DNA of 64,000 nucleotides, from positions 186,001-250,000 of the forward strand of contig NBIV01000039.1 of NCBI GenBank assembly GCA_003194525.1, written 5' to 3'. The stretch is from Gracilariopsis chorda (lineage: Eukaryota; Rhodophyta; Florideophyceae; Gracilariales; Gracilariaceae). A program made the translations under genes and the position numbers. Every line of letters starts with the position of its first letter. The first letter of the stretch is position 1. The notes under the pieces are model-generated. The model had not been told where the DNA came from, searched no databases, and saw only the letters and a program-made list of their open reading frames with translations. Of the stretch, positions 11,801 to 21,480 are shown in pieces.

Positions 11801-14050
11801 AAAATGGTTAGCCTTGCAGGCCCGGCCGAAGACCATGCCAAACATTTCTCGACTTCCTCGCTGGTTGTAGGGGTACACTACTCCATACATCGTCTTTCAC
11901 GGCCTGATGATACCTTGTATGAATGCACGAGACAACTCCGATATGACATAGATAATAATGTAGCAGAAGGGATACACTTCCAATGCAACTCAGATAAAGT
12001 TTTGATATATAGCTCATTCCGGCAGCATATATGAGCGAGTGTCGCGTAAGAATCCGATATACATTTCCATGTTTTTGATAGGGTTTGAACCATTTTCACA
12101 TGTAGGAAATTCTGAATTATGTTGAACATATATAGAACTCTCATGGAAACTTTACCAGTGCGTATATTAAGTATACCACTTTCATATCTTGAGCGTATCA
12201 AACATGTCATCTGCAATACCAACTAGATATCAATCAAGGGTCACTTATGTATCAGCCATGCATCATAAATACGTCTTCTAACGACATCTTTTCTATATCT
12301 AAACGATATCTTGGATTTCTACTAGGCTCCTCCGTATCAATTTCCATAATCGCCACAGGAGCAGAATAGATATCCCAACTACTGCATTATTAGGTAATAT
12401 TGTGGGATTGTCACGGATATTGCTCATGATGACTACAAATAGCTGATTTGGCAGCACGTTCATAACTACATTTGCCATGAGTTATTGGTGTTTCATTACG
12501 AACTTGAAATGGTTTTGTAACAGAACCAGACCTCATGATTCGCATACATTGGTGGCGACAAGTTGCGTCATAGGCGGTGTGATTAGCGTGTTTGACAACT
12601 GGCTTTGTTATATACTGCGCATGTAGGGGTCTTGGAGCTAGTGGGGGCAGACTGGGATTTAAGGTGAAAGGAGACGATTGGGAATGGCTTTAATTGATGA
12701 AAAGTTCGCTTTTTTACGAGTATGGATTGCCATAAAATAGCTATGAAAAAAGCTCGTCGCTAGACGTTCTAACAAGAAACCAAGTCCTGGATGTAAATCG
12801 AACCAATGTGGCACACAGTAAGAGTATTACACGAATGTCCATTGGCTGACGCAATGCGTGTGTAACCCTCGGTGACATCCCTTTCTGTTCCTTTCTTTCG
12901 CACCCCAGTTATGAGACCTTTTGATGTACTAAATTTGCTATTGTTAACGTGTCAATCACCGCCGTAAACGTCTTCGAGGTAGTCGAGTTCAATCCCAATA
13001 CTCCGTGTATGTTTCAGTAATCCTTCCTCATGACCCCGACTGAGTCATCCAGGTCTACCACTGGTCCAAAGCGTACACCTGACTCGACACTCTCGTTCTC
13101 GTGTCCTCTGGTTTCGTGTTTTCTTCTGTTCTTGTAGTATGTGATTCCGGTGGTATGAGGTGGCAATTCTGAGAAAGATAACACGTATTTATTCTTCCCT
13201 CTGGCATTTTTCATATGTCTTCGGCACCGCAAATTCAACTTGTCCGTCTAGGTACTCGGCCGTGGTTCTTTGGTCTTCGACTATGTTGACCTGCCGTTGC
13301 GTCTCCGGTCTCGTCAATGGAGTTGCTGTTAGGAACTGGGGTGCAATGGTTAAGAATGGTGGCAGTCGACGGTGATGATCCGATTTGAAGTTCGGAGTAT
13401 CCACCGGTGTTTATATAGAGGTTCTAGCCTAGTTCTATCAGTGCCAATAGTCAATGAGTAGTCTTCCAAGTCTAACGGCATTATGCTTCGTCTTCTCGTT
13501 GGCCTCCATATGTGGGTTCTTTACCGGGTTCAATGCCAGATCTAGCCGTTTGATGACTGGAAGAATTCCCCAGCTGATGACTTGTTCTATGAAATGGAAA
13601 TGATAAGCAACAGACAGGGTTTCGATGATCTGGCATAACCCCAAAGTGCTGATGATGACTTGGCATGGATCTCTCGGGAACCTTCTATGACTGTTTGATC
13701 ATTTCTGTACCATGTGAGGTGTTTATCAACGTTGTAAGTATCAGGGAACGTGTATTCTGGAGCCAAATTTGTCGGAGTGGTCGGTCGGGGCTTTTCTGAC
13801 ATAGGCCTGTTGTTGTGTCGTATTGACATTATGTCACAAAAGCCTCCGTGTTCTCGGAATGCTAGATAGACGTGATATATCGCAAGTTTCTTAGGCAAAA
13901 GCTCAAAAATACTACGAAAATGATACATTCTGCTCGTTTCTTGCACTTGCCAAGTAAAAAAAAAACTTTGGAATTCACACTTCCATATCTTACAGAGCCT
14001 TGCCTCACCTGCACTGTGCATCGCTAGTTTCATGTTCGGAGCAAGTTCAT
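8840..14050. other. No recognisable gene; decayed intergenic or repeat DNA
   Basis: Many short frames but no conserved motif that I trust. A pyrimidine-rich run with a 'ttttatag' box occurs at about 9,840-9,910. Minus-strand frames at 13,014-14,057 look faintly coding (several adjacent frames of ordinary composition) but match nothing I know. I call no gene here. Confidence 0.4.
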
Positions 14051-14075
14051 TCTCCACTAAAAGCTAGATACAGAT

Positions 14076-14118
14076 CTCAAAATGGCGCTGGCCACGCAGC
14101 GGCTAGCGCCATTTCGAG
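14076..14118. repeat. Hairpin near the left end of the giant element
   Basis: Two 18-base arms (14,076-14,093 and 14,101-14,118) pair with two mismatches around a 7-base loop. The perfect core is 'aaatggcgct' with 'agcgccattt'. It lies about 20 bp inside the candidate left terminus. Sub-terminal hairpins are common binding or structural sites in DNA transposons; that role here is inference. Confidence 0.75.
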
Positions 14119-14316
14119 CACCCAACCAAAACTAACATTTTTATTTCCATCTCTTGAATTTCAAACTTCATACTGCCCTAGTTTGACTTCCAACTCATCC
14201 TCAGGAACTCATCTGGGCAGCTCTCTCCGTTCTCACACACCCGACGCACCACGCATCAGATTCCAATACCACCCATTCCGTCGTCCCAACAGCCTCAACG
14301 ACACTCCTAAACATCA

Positions 14317-15003
14317 CTAGCCTTCTTCTCTCTCTTCCCTCTTTCCGTGCCTCCTCTTCATCCAAATCTTAATCTCCAATCCTTCTTCGTCCTTCTCCTC
14401 CAATTTCCTTTTCATGCCCCCTCTACCTCCAGGAGTAACCGGAGACCCACTCCCGACAGCACCTCCCACCCCACCTTCCCCTCCACTTCCATATATCTTG
14501 TTCCGCATATCCTCGACTAGATGCACAGCCCTGTCCACCACTAAAAGCCGCTTCTCCAACTCCAAAATCAGTCCTCGCAACTCCTCATTCTCCTTCCACA
14601 GCCTCCTCAGCTCCTCTTCCACACACGCCACAACCCCATCGACGGGCTGCTCTCCCCACCCCCCAGCCTCCCTCACCCTCCGGCGCAACTCAGCCCCAGC
14701 ACCCATCGGCACTCCTTCCTCCGACGCACTCAAAACCATCCCTCCCAACTCCACGAAAACCTCCTCAATACACTCATCCAAACGCTCCTTAAGCCCTCCC
14801 CCAGCGCTCCTCAATAGTTCCTTCACATCGCGGTAGAACCCATCCATTCGCCTCCCTCCACCTCCCCCTACCCCTCCTCCTCGACCACCCTTGCCCGCAC
14901 CTCCCTCCCCACCATCCCCTCCCATCATCGTCCCTACCCCAAGCTCATTGACCAAAAATTGCAAATAGTAGTCATGGTGCGTGTGGATGTTCTCAAATGA
15001 CAT
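14317..15003 (-). CDS. Gly-rich coiled-coil protein with basic C-terminus, function unknown
   Basis: Intact 228-codon ATG-initiated frame. Residues about 22-50 are almost all Gly with a few charged residues. Residues about 125-150 form a leucine-rich coiled coil containing 'LRRLWKENEELRGLILELE'. A second Gly-rich stretch follows, and the C-terminus has two basic clusters (KRK and MKRRHGKRE) that resemble a bipartite nuclear localisation signal. I recognise no domain. It is the leftmost gene of the giant element, transcribed toward the left end. It may be a DNA-binding accessory or transposition helper, but that is guesswork. The base composition is strongly skewed by the Gly-rich coding. Confidence 0.55.
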   Translation of the reverse strand: MSFENIHTHHDYYLQFLVNELGVGTMMGGDGGEGGAGKGGRGGGVGGGGGRRMDGFYRDVKELLRSAGGGLKERLDECIEEVFVELGGMVLSASEEGVPMGAGAELRRRVREAGGWGEQPVDGVVACVEEELRRLWKENEELRGLILELEKRLLVVDRAVHLVEDMRNKIYGSGGEGGVGGAVGSGSPVTPGGRGGMKRKLEEKDEEGLEIKIWMKRRHGKREEREEG

Positions 15004-15074
15004 GAATCTTCAAGAGTCGTGAATGAATGTTCAACAGTCGTGAATGAATTTTCAAAAGTCGATAATGAATGTCC
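15001..15074. repeat. 21-bp tandem repeat, about 3.5 copies
   Basis: Units of the type 'aatgaatgttcaacagtcgt' plus one base occur at 15,001-15,021, 15,022-15,042 and 15,043-15,063, with a partial fourth. They sit directly upstream of the coiled-coil gene's ATG. On the minus strand they could encode a seven-residue repeat (SFTTVEH-like), but that frame is not the gene's frame. Confidence 0.8.
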
Positions 15075-15670
15075 CACCTCTTCACTTGGATCAACTTTAT
15101 CACTGCTTAAATGCACAGCTTATCATCTTCTCATTTGCTCACCCCTTGTCCTTCCCAACACACAAAACAATATTTTGAACCTCTACACGATAATGCCTTC
15201 ACCCTCTTCACTCTTCTCCATACATCAAGCACGCCACAATGCATTCATGTATGAAAAGAACCAGTACTTAATATGTCAACAGAATGGACAATCGCGGTAT
15301 TTGGCTATAACAACGGGATCCTTCACATCCGTACAATCACGTTCAATTCTCATACATAATCCCATACTTAATTTTAAATCCATTCGTGTTTCATATGAGC
15401 GGCCCCTTCATTCTCCCCTCCAATACACCCATCCCAAGTTTCTCCTCATACTTGTAGACCTTTCTTTATGGAATATAACAAAGCGAAATCTTTGTAGACA
15501 TCATCCCTTCATTACTACGCATCATTCGAATGAAGCCGCATAAAAATTAATCCCCATCGTAGTAAACCTCTCCCATTCAATATAAACATTCACTATAAAC
15601 ATTCATTATAAAGATCAAAAAGCAATCATCAGATTTAACAAACGTATATCCCTAGTTTACTTATCATTAT
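15075..15670. other. Non-coding AT-rich spacer of the giant element
   Basis: Lies between the start of the coiled-coil gene and the end of the ParB-oxygenase gene. It contains a short tandem run of 'tataaacattca'-type units at about 15,580-15,615, and AATAAA-like A-rich stretches that could serve 3'-end formation. No gene is visible. Confidence 0.5.
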
Positions 15671-15675
15671 CAATC

Positions 15676-17205
15676 GCTTTCATCGTCCTCACCTATCAGA
15701 CCCGCTGCTCCTTTAGGAACCATTTCACCCTCATCGTCATCCTCCTGTTCATAATCTCCATCAGTGTTCATTTCCGCTGGATTCAGCGTCCTCCTCATCC
15801 GACGGGTTCTCACCTTCGGCTTCATGCATAACTACATCTCTATCGTCAGCTTCATGTTCCCGCTCCTCTTCCCCTCCTCCCACCTCACATAAATCGCCAC
15901 GGTCCTCTTCATCATTAAAAAAGGGAGGGCGAAAACCGCTTTGCCTATGCACCCCATCCGGGAGATTTTATCCCTCAGGTACAAAGTACATATGGTATCG
16001 CATGCAATAGCCTTTCGCTATTGCATAATTGTACCCAGCCCCAGCATGGAATACATCCCCTCTTCCATTGAACACAGAAAACGGTGTAACTCTGAACTTC
16101 CGAACCATAGTAGAAGCCGAAAGCTCTTTCACGTTACCCCGTGTCATTGTTAGAGTATGTGACCGTTCACAAACCCAAATCATGAACGCATCCGGTCCCG
16201 ATGGCATTGCAAAATACCCCGGGTTCACATTTGTCATCCTGTCATTCTCCGTCAAACCCCTGAACTCCATGTGTAGCACCTGCCTCGGGCAATCCTCTCC
16301 AGTACAAAGGATACGGCCACCCGTGTGAAGACATACATCGTTCCACCTTCAGACAACCTGAGAGCCGCTGCAATCTGACCGAGCCTTGCATCGAACATGG
16401 CTCTCTTTCGACCATGAACCGCACTCTTTTCAAGCTCCTCAATTCTGTCCGCAATCCCTCGTTTGGTTGTGATGAAACGCCCCACCGCCTTGATACCATT
16501 CTTAACATCCTTTACCCCTCCTTCCTTGATGATCATATTCCAGAAAACATGATTTGCTTCGTTCGTGAGATCTGGTTGCAAAACAAAGTCGCGTTTGAAG
16601 AAGTCCATCAGTTCTCCTATCACATCTTCATCCATTTGCAGTCCCCTCTTCGAAGCCTCACTTTCCATGCCTTCATCTTTCCCGAAATTCTCCAGCACGC
16701 AAAACCCTCTCTCCGACAGCTCCACTATTTTCTTCGCAAATTAAACACGAACCAAGTCCTCTCTCTCAAAAGTGCCCATCCACAACGCTTCCTCTTCATT
16801 CGATGCCGTTCCTGATGACGGCATATTCACGCCCAGTACTGCACGTGTCGTAGTACCCATCTCTTTGTGCATGTTGCGTGACGCACGCCAGTATACAGCA
16901 TGATGAACCATTCGGAAGTAATCAGGTGACAGGCACTCCGCCCCATGGTGCTTCTTCAGATTTATCCTCTGCATCCATGGATGGGAATGCTTCACTGCAT
17001 TTCCGCTTGCAGGCCACTCACTCGGGAAAGAGTATACCTGGTCCATTCAAGACATGTCCGCTCCCATAGCCAGCTCTCCTGGAGTACTTAAGCCAGCTGG
17101 AAGCTTGTCAAGATTCTTATCTACAAAGCTGCCTGCGGTTTGCTGCTCCTCCGCCTCGTCTTCCTCATCATCCACAAAGTCCTTCTGAGCTTCATTCTCG
17201 CTTGA
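15676..17205 (-). pseudogene. 2OG-Fe(II) oxygenase-like domain plus acidic tail, continuing the ParB frame
   Basis: Immediately after the ParB frame's TAG the same frame reads on, interrupted by TGA (17,047-17,049) and TAA (16,741-16,743). A one-base-type frame change lies near 16,330 and another TAA at 15,968-15,970. Translation shows an opening 'IVELSERGFCVLENF', typical of 2OG oxygenases, then 'RQVLHMEF' (first metal His at about 16,271, HxE instead of the usual HxD). Next come 'SGPDAFMIWVCERSH', 'GDVFHAGAGY' (second metal His at about 16,047) and 'MRYHMY' (2OG-binding Arg at about 15,999). An Asp/Glu-rich tail follows at 15,960-15,676, with one more frame change near 15,765. The layout resembles oxygenases with the 'GD..HAG..Y....R.H.Y' ending; membership in TET/JBP proper is not shown. 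Confidence 0.65.
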
Positions 17206-19446
17206 CTAGAGCACAACGATCTCCTGTGCTGTCAAACACCTCTTCAAATCTCTCTTTTCCATACTACGCAGCACCTCCACCACCTCCTGCGAGATACCAA
17301 AGCCAGGTCGCTTCACACCAGGAGCAGTCGGCTTACGATTCGATCGTCTCTGTCTCTTGACCGGTGGCTCAAAATCAACTGACTCTTCATCTTCATCTTC
17401 GTCCAGGACCTCCACTTTACGCTTCTTTGAGACTCGCTTACTTCTTCGAGACTCCTGGTCAGCGTTTGGAGGCTCCTGAGCAGCGTCCTCATTCAGACCA
17501 AGCAACTCGATCACGTCCACATCGGCCGCAGAGGGTGCAGCAGCAGTAGTGTCCTGTCCCTGCATGCCCGACACAGCGCTGGACAACCTCCTACGAACCT
17601 CTTTAACCTTATTACTCACTCTGGACTCTATTGAACTGCGGTTCCCTTTCGTATACCACTTTCCCAGACGAGATATGATATACTTTGACACAGTCTGGTC
17701 AGAATAGCCGATGGTAACCGTGGTATTCATCAGTTCCTGTACATTCTTTTTCTCCTTCATGGAACTCCCCAGCTCACTGCAATTGTCATACGTTCTAGAA
17801 GCGCAGTCGAAGAAGTACTTTCGGAAATCCTCAAACGGTCCCATCTTCACAGTGGCCGCCGACCTCACTCGAACATGCGCCTGTCGACATTGGATAGTAA
17901 AACGAAACGTATCCCCTGACATTCCAAGCACAATATCACTAGACACATGAGTGATTTCAATTTGAGGCGTCTCCTGCCACACACAATCGAAGAACTCTAA
18001 CAGACCGGGATTACGCGCCAACTTCAGAGCAAGAGCAGAATGGCGATTGAAATGACGTATCTTCCCTTCTTTCCCCTTTGTCTCACTGCTCCACAACACC
18101 CCCGTGATTTGGCTTGGTTTAAGCTTCGACAACTCATACCCATCCTGCTCTACGCCATTACGAATAAACGAAACAGCAGTGTGAATCGTATCTGCGAAGG
18201 ACATCACCAGAACATTGGAGCTCAAATCATTCAACGTCTTCCCCAGCCACAATACCTCATTCAATGTCATTCTCAGGCCGTAGTTCCGTTCCGAAAGCGT
18301 GGCGTTAAAACCAGCAGTAATCCCTGCCCATCTCACACCATCCTGCTCGAGGTCCAGTAGAACAATCACTCGATGGAAGCCGTCCACCAAAACCACAGGA
18401 AATATCAAACGCCCACTCGCATCAATAGCGTCACGAACCGACACATCCTCCAACAGGGCCACTGTAATCGACCCAGGAGAAGGGAGCCATCCAAATTTCC
18501 TCAGTTTGTTCGAAGTATCACGAAGATGTTTCTCATTCTTCGAACGAGCCATGTTCTTCGGAGATCGAATGTTGTGGATATCGATTACGCAATTGTGCTG
18601 GTCATAATCATCTCGATTGATGTCTAAGACCCCCAAACTGTTATCCACTTCTTCCGAAGGAACAGCATCACCGTCATCAAATAAGACCCTCTCTTCCGGA
18701 TCAAGATCATTTCTGGAGAGTACAGGCACCTCTATGACGTCATCATCGGAGCTTGCTCCGACTTCAGGGCCTCCTCCGTTTCCAGATCCGCCCGCGAGAG
18801 CACCGGATGTTCCTCTACTGCTCTGACGGGTTTTCACCGGAGCCTCTCCACCGCTCTCAAGGCTCTTCACTGGCGCTTTGGCCACCAAAATGCTTGATGG
18901 TGTACCAGGAACAGCGGGAAGGCGCCTGACTTGTCTTGCAGTGGTCCTGGAAGCTGTACTTCTGTGGACAATCTTCACATTTGCTCCTGACTGCGGTGGA
19001 ACCGACTCATTCCCTTCTCCGCCTTCATTTTTGACACTCATCATCGCAGTGTCCCATGCATATAAACCCGCTGAAACCATGTCCTTCAAAGTTGCGGGCG
19101 GTTCCTTGGGACCACCAAAAACATAAGGGTACTTCTCATCTTGGAGTGACGAAATATTTGTCTTAAAGATAACCACCAAGTCCTCTCCAGGTCTCTGAAT
19201 AGAGGACAGGGGATGGATGTGTAGTGAACGACAGAGTCTCGTCCCCGGCCCCCCAGCAACCACCACACCGCGCAATTTCGCCTCTCCTACCTTCACCTTC
19301 GCATCACTACTCCCAACTCGTACGAACAGATTGACCTCCGCATCGCCCTTAAGCACCTGGCCCGTATTGCCCCCAATTGATGGCTCAGGGTGGCTGGCAG
19401 TTCGTGTGGCGCCCCGGCTCTTCGCCTTGCCTCGAGTGGTCGGCAT
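17206..19446 (-). CDS. ParB/sulfiredoxin-like domain protein (N-terminal part of a larger fusion)
   Basis: Open frame of 746 codons from the first ATG (a longer frame to 19,548 has no ATG). The N-terminus is Lys/Arg-rich. About residues 290-366 show a ParB/sulfiredoxin-like fold signature: 'IHNIRSP', then 'LRKFGWLPSPGSITVALL', then 'VVLVDGFHRVIVLL'. The DGxHR motif is the family's nucleotide/active-site signature. The C-terminal third is charged with basic NLS-like clusters. The same frame continues after the TAG at 17,206 into a probable oxygenase domain, so this is best read as the front of a ParB-oxygenase fusion cut by a premature stop. ParB-like domains bind or cleave DNA, or hydrolyse nucleotides (family knowledge); the activity here is unknown. 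It is divergent from the methyltransferase-SET gene. Confidence 0.7.
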   Translation of the reverse strand: MPTTRGKAKSRGATRTASHPEPSIGGNTGQVLKGDAEVNLFVRVGSSDAKVKVGEAKLRGVVVAGGPGTRLCRSLHIHPLSSIQRPGEDLVVIFKTNISSLQDEKYPYVFGGPKEPPATLKDMVSAGLYAWDTAMMSVKNEGGEGNESVPPQSGANVKIVHRSTASRTTARQVRRLPAVPGTPSSILVAKAPVKSLESGGEAPVKTRQSSRGTSGALAGGSGNGGGPEVGASSDDDVIEVPVLSRNDLDPEERVLFDDGDAVPSEEVDNSLGVLDINRDDYDQHNCVIDIHNIRSPKNMARSKNEKHLRDTSNKLRKFGWLPSPGSITVALLEDVSVRDAIDASGRLIFPVVLVDGFHRVIVLLDLEQDGVRWAGITAGFNATLSERNYGLRMTLNEVLWLGKTLNDLSSNVLVMSFADTIHTAVSFIRNGVEQDGYELSKLKPSQITGVLWSSETKGKEGKIRHFNRHSALALKLARNPGLLEFFDCVWQETPQIEITHVSSDIVLGMSGDTFRFTIQCRQAHVRVRSAATVKMGPFEDFRKYFFDCASRTYDNCSELGSSMKEKKNVQELMNTTVTIGYSDQTVSKYIISRLGKWYTKGNRSSIESRVSNKVKEVRRRLSSAVSGMQGQDTTAAAPSAADVDVIELLGLNEDAAQEPPNADQESRRSKRVSKKRKVEVLDEDEDEESVDFEPPVKRQRRSNRKPTAPGVKRPGFGISQEVVEVLRSMEKRDLKRCLTAQEIVVL

Positions 19447-19589
19447 GTTGATAACACGTCTCTTCAGCGAAACAGGCTTCCTCTGAGTCCGTTTCCGTGA
19501 TGGCGCGTTTATCTTATTCCCAGTGGAATCAATGGCTGAGTACTTCAAAGTTCACGCCTGCGTTTTCTTGGCACCAGCTGACGTCGAAT

Positions 19590-19918
19590 GCTCCCGTGAG
19601 CACGTATGCTTGGTTCAGAAGAGATGGACGTAAGCACTATATATCGTTTTCAAGACGTTTCATGACATCCATTATCGTCAACGTAGCATCCCTGCAGTTC
19701 CCCTCCCAATTAATTGCATTGCAAAAAGAAATTGATAATTTTTCGGTCGAGGACCATGGTCCGACGTGTCGTGGTGCGCCATCACGAACATGATGAAGCG
19801 CCAGGACGTGAAATGTTAATTAAAATTTCGCGTCATGGCGCTTCATCGTGTTCGCGATGGAGCACAATGACACCTCGGACCACGGTCCTCGACCTGAAAC
19901 GAAGAGAAACATAATCCG
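19590..19918. repeat. 329-bp direct repeat, copy 1
   Basis: Runs from 'gctcccgtgagcacg' to 'gaagagaaacataatccg' and matches 20,079-20,406 almost base for base. It contains the block 'agagatggacgtaagcact' and a long palindrome at 19,745-19,894. A 160-bp unique spacer separates the copies. Confidence 0.9.
19745..19894. repeat. Long palindrome with 59-bp arms, copy 1
   Basis: Arms 19,745-19,803 and 19,836-19,894 pair over their whole length with some mismatches, leaving a 32-base AT-rich loop. Each arm also contains smaller self-complementary segments (GGACCATGGTCC-type and a hairpin of the CCATC..GATGG type), so the site could fold as a branched structure. Confidence 0.85.
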
Positions 19919-20078
19919 TGGCAACCAAGTCGAAAGGGACTTGCGCATTCTTCGCAACCGCATTTGTTGCGTCGGTTTGGGCGATTGAAAACTTCTATTG
20001 AACCCGAAGAACAACTTTTTCTTGTTAAACAAAGCACCGGAGTGGTCGTCTCCAACAGTGTTACCCCTTTCTTTTGAA

Positions 20079-20406
20079 GCTCCCGTGATCACGCCTGCTT
20101 GGTTCCAAAGAGATGGACGTAAGCACTATATATCGTTTTCAAGACGTTTCATGACATCCATCTGTCGTCATCGTAGCATCTCTGCAATTCCCCTCCCAAT
20201 TACTTGCATTGCAAAAAACATTTCATAACTTTTTGGTCGAGGACCATGGTCCGAGGTGTCGTGGTGCTCCATCGCGAACACGATGGAGCGCCAGGCATGA
20301 ATTTTAATTAAAATTTCGCGTCATGGCGCTCCATCGTGTTCGCGATGGAGCACCGTGACATCTCGAACCACGGTCCTCGACCCGAAACGAAGAGAAACAT
20401 AATCCG
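20079..20406. repeat. 328-bp direct repeat, copy 2
   Basis: Second copy of the 19,590-19,918 repeat, ending 21 bp before the methyltransferase-SET ATG. Differences are scattered substitutions, so the duplication is not brand new. Confidence 0.9.
20235..20382. repeat. Long palindrome with 59-bp arms, copy 2
   Basis: Arms 20,235-20,293 and 20,324-20,382 pair with few mismatches. The 30-base loop contains the perfect 16-base palindrome 'aattttaattaaaatt' (20,300-20,315). Inside the left arm, 'ggaccatggtcc' is a perfect 12-base palindrome and 'gctccatcg'/'cgatggagc' form a 9-bp hairpin. The same half-sites recur in copy 1. This could be a binding site for the neighbouring ParB-like protein, a promoter operator or a folded replication/excision signal; all three are inference. 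Confidence 0.9.
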
Positions 20407-21480
20407 AAGGAAACGGGTTCATTCAAGATGCACGGAACCGGAGAAGAGCTTATTCATGCTTATCTTGCAGTTTGTGATGACTACACAGTGACGAGGCAAA
20501 ATGTGAATGAGCCGAGAAGTTTGAAGTACACCGACTTTGTGGAGTTCCCGGTTGAAAGTCGCAACGGTCATAACTCTTCCAAGAAAATGTTTCTCACCCT
20601 CATCAGACCGGATTACATCTCGTATTCGGAATCCGAGCTCCGTAACATGTCTCTCAGAGGCCCTCCACGTCAAATTTATCTTATGGCAAGAGTGGTGGAC
20701 GTAAAGGATCGTGAAGAAGACAGTCGTGTAAGGGACGTTTGGAAGGTTTTTTGTAAAAGGGAAGGGCTTAAAGGAATTCCCCGTAACGTGTTGCTATCTG
20801 TCTTTTGCAAGTCCCGTGTTCTGGGAGCAACCAAGAAATGTTCCGCTTTCCACACGGATCCTTGCACTGACTTTGAAAGAGTTATTGGGTTGTCTATGGT
20901 GCAAAAGATTGCCGTGGATAAGAAAGGAAGTGGTAGGAAGAGGAAAAGGGGCATGGCAGCTAAAAAGTTCTCGAAAGTGAGTTTGTCGGGCATGACCCAG
21001 AGTCAGAGAGTCGGGTATGATGTGCAGCTCGTGACCAGGGCTTGGGATTGTTTCGCCCAATTCCTCGGGTTTCCGAACATTGAGGTCATGATCTTGCCTT
21101 ACATTCGACTCGACTATATCAGTGTAGTCTTCACCGATATCGCACAACGCTCCATGGGCTTCTAACACAAAGATTGTTCCAAACAGTTTGTGGAGGAGAA
21201 GAATGTCACCACTGTGGAAGAAAATGTTACCAAATGGGCATGGAATCTGCTGGACCCAGTGGATACAGCGCTTTGCCTTTGTGCCAAAGAATACCTTGGT
21301 GACCTTTCTAATGTGGTGGTACAATAGAAACTGTTTGACATATCTGCTACCAGCAAATGGGATGCCCTCAAAAGGTTCATCATCACGAGAACGAGACTTT
21401 TCCCTCTGCGGTTTGAGAACTTTAGTGAATCTCTTGTTACTACGGTTCAAAATGCTATAAATCCTCTGAAGCTCATTTCA

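Larger units (their letters stand above)
19447..20427. promoter_or_regulatory. Divergent intergenic region between the two cargo genes
   Basis: This 981-bp gap separates the ATG of the ParB-oxygenase gene (minus) and the ATG of the methyltransferase-SET gene (plus), so it must hold both promoters. It is filled largely by two direct repeats of about 328 bp, each with a long palindrome. I see no clear TATA box whose position decides a start. Confidence 0.6.

Noticed and set aside
14414-14836. Pro/Ser/Thr-rich plus-strand frame
   Set aside because: It is the antisense shadow of the Gly-rich coiled-coil gene.
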